The notes below the pieces were generated by a model that saw only the letters and a program-made list of their open reading frames with translations, was not told the origin of the DNA and ran no database searches. A stretch of 35,185 nt of DNA. Source: Clostridia bacterium (GTDB lineage: Bacteria; Bacillota_A; Clostridia; Christensenellales; Aristaeellaceae). Positions 31,832 to 35,185 of this stretch are shown piece by piece (the first letter of the stretch is position 1; each line of letters starts with the position of its first letter). The translations under genes were made by a program, and so were the position numbers. The stretch covers positions 1-35,185 of the forward strand of contig JAFXSH010000056.1 of assembly GCA_017525805.1 (NCBI GenBank), read 5' to 3'.

Positions 31832-33043
31832 ATGAGCAAAAAGCTGACCGCCCTGCTGCTGGCCCTGTGCCTGCTGCTTGGCACCACTGCCGCCTTTGCC
31901 GACGGCGCGGAATCGTTTACCCTGCGGGTATGGACGCCCTCTGAAGACCAGAACCCCGACCTGGGCGCCTGGGTAAACACCCTGTGCGACGAATTCAACG
32001 CCGCCCATCCCGAATGGGATATCACCTTTGAATTCGGCGTCAGCAGCGAATCCGACGCCAAGAAGCTGGTGCCGCGTGATATGGAAGCGGCTGCCGACGT
32101 GTTCCTGTTCGGCTCCACGGGCCTCGAAACCCTGTGCCAGGCCAACGCCCTGACCGAATGGGGCGGCAAATACATGAAGTATGTGCAGGAAAACTATCCC
32201 GAAACCCTGGTGAACTGCCTGATGTACGCCGACGGCCTGTACGGCGTGCCGATCACCACCGACACCTATTTCATGTACTACGATAAAAGCGTGTTCACGG
32301 AAGAAGACGTCCTCTCCCTGGACACCATGCTGACCAAGGGCAAGGTGGCCTTCCCCCTGGGCAACGGCTATTACCTGGCCGCCTTCTATCTGGCCAACGG
32401 CTGCACCTTCTTCGGTGTTGACGGCAAGGACCGCGCCGCGGGCATCCAGCTGGGCGGCGATAAGGGCGTGGCCGTCACCAACACGCTGGTGGACCTGGTC
32501 AAGAACGAAAACTTCATCGTGGCTGAACCCTCCGACGCAATCGGCATGATGCGCGAAGGCAACTGCGCCGCTTACATCTGCGGCACCTGGCAGGCGGCCC
32601 AGACCAAGGAAGTGCTGGGCGATAACTTCGGCGTGGCGGTGCTGCCCTCCGTGATGATCGACGGCGTCAGCTGCCAGCTGCGTCCCTTCACCTCCGCCAA
32701 GGCCGTGGGCGTGAAGAGCACCACCGAGCATCCCGTGGCCGCTTTGGAACTGGCCTGCTTCCTGGCCAGCTACGATGCCCAGAAAGCCCATTACGAAAAG
32801 CGCGGCTATGTGCCCTGCCAGAACGATCTGATCAAAGAAGTGGCCAACGATCCCATCTGCCTGGTGGATGCCAAGACCGTCAGCGAAGTGGCCCTGGCCC
32901 GCGCCAGCTATACGGAATTCGGTTACTACTGGTCTCCCGCCGAGAGCATGGGCAACGAGATCCGCGACGGCATCGTGACCCATGAGAACGCCGCCGAAAA
33001 GACCGAAACCTTCACGCAGGCTGTCAATAACCCCGGTATCTGA
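31832..33043 (+). CDS. ABC transporter substrate-binding protein, maltose/oligosaccharide (MalE-like) type
   Basis: This is a shorter receptor of 403 residues, of the MalE/GanA-like class, with the two-lobed fold (RVWTPSEDQ start of the mature part, ADVFLFGSTGLETL, DGLYGVPITTDTYFMYYDK, IGMMREGNCAAYICGTWQ). The signal peptide ends TAAFA/DG and there is no lipobox cysteine. The ATG at 31832 is preceded by GAGGAGG; an in-frame ATG at 31790 lies within the operator palindrome and is not favoured. It leads the operon with malF- and malG-like genes and is followed by a stable hairpin. Maltodextrin or a related alpha- or beta-linked oligosaccharide is likely, but the ligand is not decided. Confidence 0.92.
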   Translation: MSKKLTALLLALCLLLGTTAAFADGAESFTLRVWTPSEDQNPDLGAWVNTLCDEFNAAHPEWDITFEFGVSSESDAKKLVPRDMEAAADVFLFGSTGLETLCQANALTEWGGKYMKYVQENYPETLVNCLMYADGLYGVPITTDTYFMYYDKSVFTEEDVLSLDTMLTKGKVAFPLGNGYYLAAFYLANGCTFFGVDGKDRAAGIQLGGDKGVAVTNTLVDLVKNENFIVAEPSDAIGMMREGNCAAYICGTWQAAQTKEVLGDNFGVAVLPSVMIDGVSCQLRPFTSAKAVGVKSTTEHPVAALELACFLASYDAQKAHYEKRGYVPCQNDLIKEVANDPICLVDAKTVSEVALARASYTEFGYYWSPAESMGNEIRDGIVTHENAAEKTETFTQAVNNPGI

Positions 33044-33053
33044 TCATACGCAA

Positions 33054-33100
33054 GAGGGGGCTGCGTCGGTTCTTTGTCCGATGCCGCCCCCTCCTTTCTT
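33054..33100 (+). terminator. Strong intercistronic hairpin/attenuator after the receptor gene
   Basis: The outer stem GAGGGGGC (33054-33061) with GCCCCCTC (33086-33093) is extended inward by a GC-rich arm with one mismatch and one GU pair, around a loop of 8 nt. It is followed by CTTTCTT, an interrupted T-tract. Partial termination would make receptor mRNA more abundant than permease mRNA. Confidence 0.65.
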
Positions 33101-33123
33101 ATTTCGATTGAGAGCGTGGGAGA

Positions 33124-34482
33124 ATGAAAAAGAAAGCATTTAAAAGCAGAACCGGCATGCTGACGGCGTTTCGGAACGGGTCCGTATGGGTGTGGCTGTC
33201 CGCGCTCATTTGGGGCCTGGGCAATCTGGTGAAAAGGCAATTCGTAAAAGGAATGCTGTTTTTGGCGGCGGAGGCCGGGGTGGTGCTGTTCACGGTGCAG
33301 TCCGGTTTGTATAACCTGGATAAGCTGACCACCTTGGGCACCGTGGCGCAGCAAAAGGTCTGGAACGACGAAAAAAGCATCTTTGAGTATGTGGATGGCG
33401 ACCGTTCCCTGAATATCTTGCTGTACGGGATCATCACGTTGGCCATCGTAGTTTTCGGGCTTTTGCTGCTGCACGCGTCGGTCAAATCCGCGTACAGCGC
33501 GGAACAGAGCTGGAAAAAGCACGGCCGTGCACCTACTTTTGAGCAGGATATCAAGGCCCTGCTGGATGAAAGGTTGCAGTTTTCCCTTCTTTCTCTGCCC
33601 ATCCTTGGCGTGATCGCCTTCATTCTGCTGCCGCTGATTTTCATGAGCAGCATGGCGTTTACCAATTACAGCGTACTGGACAGCAAATTGGTGCTGTTTG
33701 ACTGGGTGGGGCTTAAAAACTTTGCCCGCACCCTGAGCATGAACGGAAGTTTGGGCAGCACCTTCTGGTCCGTGCTGGGCTGGACGCTGGTATGGGCCCT
33801 GGCGGCCACTTTTTCCAACTACATCCTGGGGATGCTGCTGGCGCTGTTCATCAACTGGAAGGAAATCAGGCTCAAGAAATTCTGGCGCTTTACCTTCGTG
33901 CTGACAGTGGCCGTGCCCCATTTTGTGACGCTTCTGATCATGAGGCAGATGCTCCAGCCCAACGGAGCCATCAACGTTCTGCTTCAAAATATGGGCTGGA
34001 TCAAGGAACCGCTTCCCTTCTTTACGGACACCATGTGGGCGAGGATCACGGTGATCCTGATCAACATTTGGGTAGGCGTTCCCTATACGCTCCTGCAGAC
34101 CACCGGCATCCTCCAGAGCATTCCCCAGGAGCTGTACGAATCCGCCAGGGTGGACGGGGCCAATCCTTTTGTGACCTTTTTCAAAATCACCCTGCCCTAT
34201 ATGCTGTTCGTCACCACGCCCTACCTGATCACCTCCTTTACCGGAAATATCAATAATTTTAACGTAATTTACCTCACATCCACCGGGCTGCCCCGCGCCG
34301 TGGGTTCCACCGCCGGGGATACGGACCTGCTCATCACCTGGCTGTACAAGCTGACCATCGACAACCAGTATTATGACGTAGGAGCGGTCATCGGCATCAT
34401 GACGTTCGTTACCCTGAGCATCGCATCGCTTTTGACCTTCCGATTCAGCGGGTCCTATCGGAATGAGGAGGGATTCAGATGA
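33124..34482 (+). CDS. ABC sugar transporter permease, MalF-like
   Basis: This is a membrane subunit of 452 residues, longer than the LplB proteins because of an N-terminal extension with two extra membrane segments (about 18-60 and 95-115) separated by an extracytoplasmic loop, as in Firmicute MalF/GanP proteins. The core has six helices, and the EAA loop is ESARVDGANPFVTFFKITLP. The sequence GNINNFNVIYLTSTGLPR following it is typical of maltose/arabinogalactan permeases. The ribosome site (GTGGGAG) is only a few bases from the ATG and looks weak. The stop codon overlaps the next start in an ATGA junction (34479-34482), so translation of the next permease is coupled. Confidence 0.93.
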   Translation: MKKKAFKSRTGMLTAFRNGSVWVWLSALIWGLGNLVKRQFVKGMLFLAAEAGVVLFTVQSGLYNLDKLTTLGTVAQQKVWNDEKSIFEYVDGDRSLNILLYGIITLAIVVFGLLLLHASVKSAYSAEQSWKKHGRAPTFEQDIKALLDERLQFSLLSLPILGVIAFILLPLIFMSSMAFTNYSVLDSKLVLFDWVGLKNFARTLSMNGSLGSTFWSVLGWTLVWALAATFSNYILGMLLALFINWKEIRLKKFWRFTFVLTVAVPHFVTLLIMRQMLQPNGAINVLLQNMGWIKEPLPFFTDTMWARITVILINIWVGVPYTLLQTTGILQSIPQELYESARVDGANPFVTFFKITLPYMLFVTTPYLITSFTGNINNFNVIYLTSTGLPRAVGSTAGDTDLLITWLYKLTIDNQYYDVGAVIGIMTFVTLSIASLLTFRFSGSYRNEEGFR

Positions 34483-35185
34483 GCAAACAGATCAAAGCGA
34501 AAAAAAGCGCCTGGCAGAAAAAGCCTCTGCACAAGCGGATCGGGATCATCCTGGCCCACGCAGTTCTGGCGCTGTTTGCGTTCTTGTGGCTGATCCCGAT
34601 TTTCTGGGTCATCTTGACCAGCTTCCGGGCGACGAAGGGTTCCTACAGCTCCACCTTCATTCCCACGGCGTTTTCCCTGGACAATTATATCAAGCTGTTC
34701 ACCGATTTTTCCGTGTTCAATTTCCCCCAGATGTTGCTCAATACCCTGATCGTGGCGGCGGCGACCTGCGTGCTGAGCACCTTCTTCGTCATTTCCGTGG
34801 CGTATACCCTGTCGCGGCTCCGCTTTAAATCCCGCAAGCCCCTGATGAACGTGGCCATGATCATAAACCTGTTCCCTGGCTTCATGTCCATGATCGCCAA
34901 CTACTACATTTTCAAAATGCTGGGCTGGACCAACGGACCGCTGCTGCGGCTAGCCATGATCGCGGTATATTCCGGCGGCGCAGGTCTTGGCTACCACATT
35001 GCCAAGGGTTTCTTCGACACCATCCCCATCGCGTTGGACGAAGCGGCCATGCTGGACGGCTGCACCAAGTGGAACGTGCTGAAAAAGATCATCATGCCGC
35101 TGAGCAAGCCCATCATCGTGTTTACGCTGCTCAATTCCTTCGCCGGGCCTTTCAAGGACTTTATGCTGGCGAAGATCCTGTGCGG
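34479..35185 (+). CDS. ABC sugar transporter permease, MalG-like, cut by the window edge
   Basis: The first 235 codons are present, open to the right edge. A long basic N-terminal tail (KQIKAKKSAWQKKPLHKR) is followed by a first helix (about 22-45), SFRATKGSYSS, a conserved FSLDNYIKLF segment, and further helices. The EAA docking loop is complete: LDEAAMLDGCTKWNVLKKIIMP. This is the MalG/GanQ partner of the MalF-like permease. It starts in the ATGA overlap with that gene, behind GAGGAGG. The ending and any further operon genes lie beyond the window. Confidence 0.93.
   Translation, partial: MSKQIKAKKSAWQKKPLHKRIGIILAHAVLALFAFLWLIPIFWVILTSFRATKGSYSSTFIPTAFSLDNYIKLFTDFSVFNFPQMLLNTLIVAAATCVLSTFFVISVAYTLSRLRFKSRKPLMNVAMIINLFPGFMSMIANYYIFKMLGWTNGPLLRLAMIAVYSGGAGLGYHIAKGFFDTIPIALDEAAMLDGCTKWNVLKKIIMPLSKPIIVFTLLNSFAGPFKDFMLAKILC

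Overview
The window looks like a chromosomal piece of an anaerobic, gut- or rumen-type Clostridia-class Firmicute with mid-to-high GC. This is inferred from AGGAGG-type ribosome binding sites, classic TTGACA/TATAAT promoters, ABC permeases and binding proteins of the LplB/LplC/DUF3502 kind, AraC/PucR/LacI regulators and many intracellular glycosidases. No rRNA, tRNA, CRISPR array, phage gene or transposase gene was found. Nearly all the sequence is carbohydrate-utilisation machinery. The exception is a respiratory module at the left edge.

Layout. (1) 1-2142, minus strand: a pentaheme nitrite reductase nrfA followed by the start of a ResB/Ccs1 cytochrome c assembly gene, which begins at TTG and runs off the left edge. 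(2) 2215-4834: an AraC regulator (minus) divergent from an MFS transporter and a VOC protein (plus). (3) 4867-15464, minus strand: an lplB-lplC-binding protein transporter operon closed by a strong terminator, then a GH35 beta-galactosidase, a 1081-residue DUF5107-TPR protein, a structured 131-bp element and an aldose 1-epimerase. (4) 15519-16493, plus strand: an AraC regulator divergent from that transporter operon. (5) 16497-20528, minus strand: a PucR-type regulator, an alpha/beta hydrolase carrying a copper-amine-oxidase-like domain, and a MATE efflux pump. (6) 20555-28432, plus strand: a regulatory region with overlapping palindromes, then type-B carboxylesterase, lplB, lplC, binding protein and a GH2 glycosidase. 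(7) 28433-28971: gene-free DNA with several palindromes. (8) 28972-31701, minus strand: PHP phosphatase, LacI regulator and HAD hydrolase. (9) 31735-35185, plus strand: a MalE/MalF/MalG-type transporter cut by the right edge.

How the genes fit together (inference). Three CUT1-type ABC importers each have a local regulator. None has its own ATPase, so a shared MsmK/MsmX-type ATPase elsewhere is expected. All glycosidases and esterases lack signal peptides, so imported oligosaccharides would be de-esterified and hydrolysed in the cytoplasm. Region 6 (esterase + importer + GH2) with region 5 (second hydrolase + efflux + PucR) reads as one divergent regulon for an acylated or otherwise decorated glycoside. 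Region 3 reads as a beta-galactoside regulon.

The most unusual points are: the three binding proteins have no lipobox while NrfA does have one; the 131-bp element with 12-bp terminal inverted repeats; the TGTGCAA operator array before the region 6 operon; the ACGAAACA motifs in both divergent promoters of region 8/9; and the hydrolase-CuAO fusion without a signal peptide.
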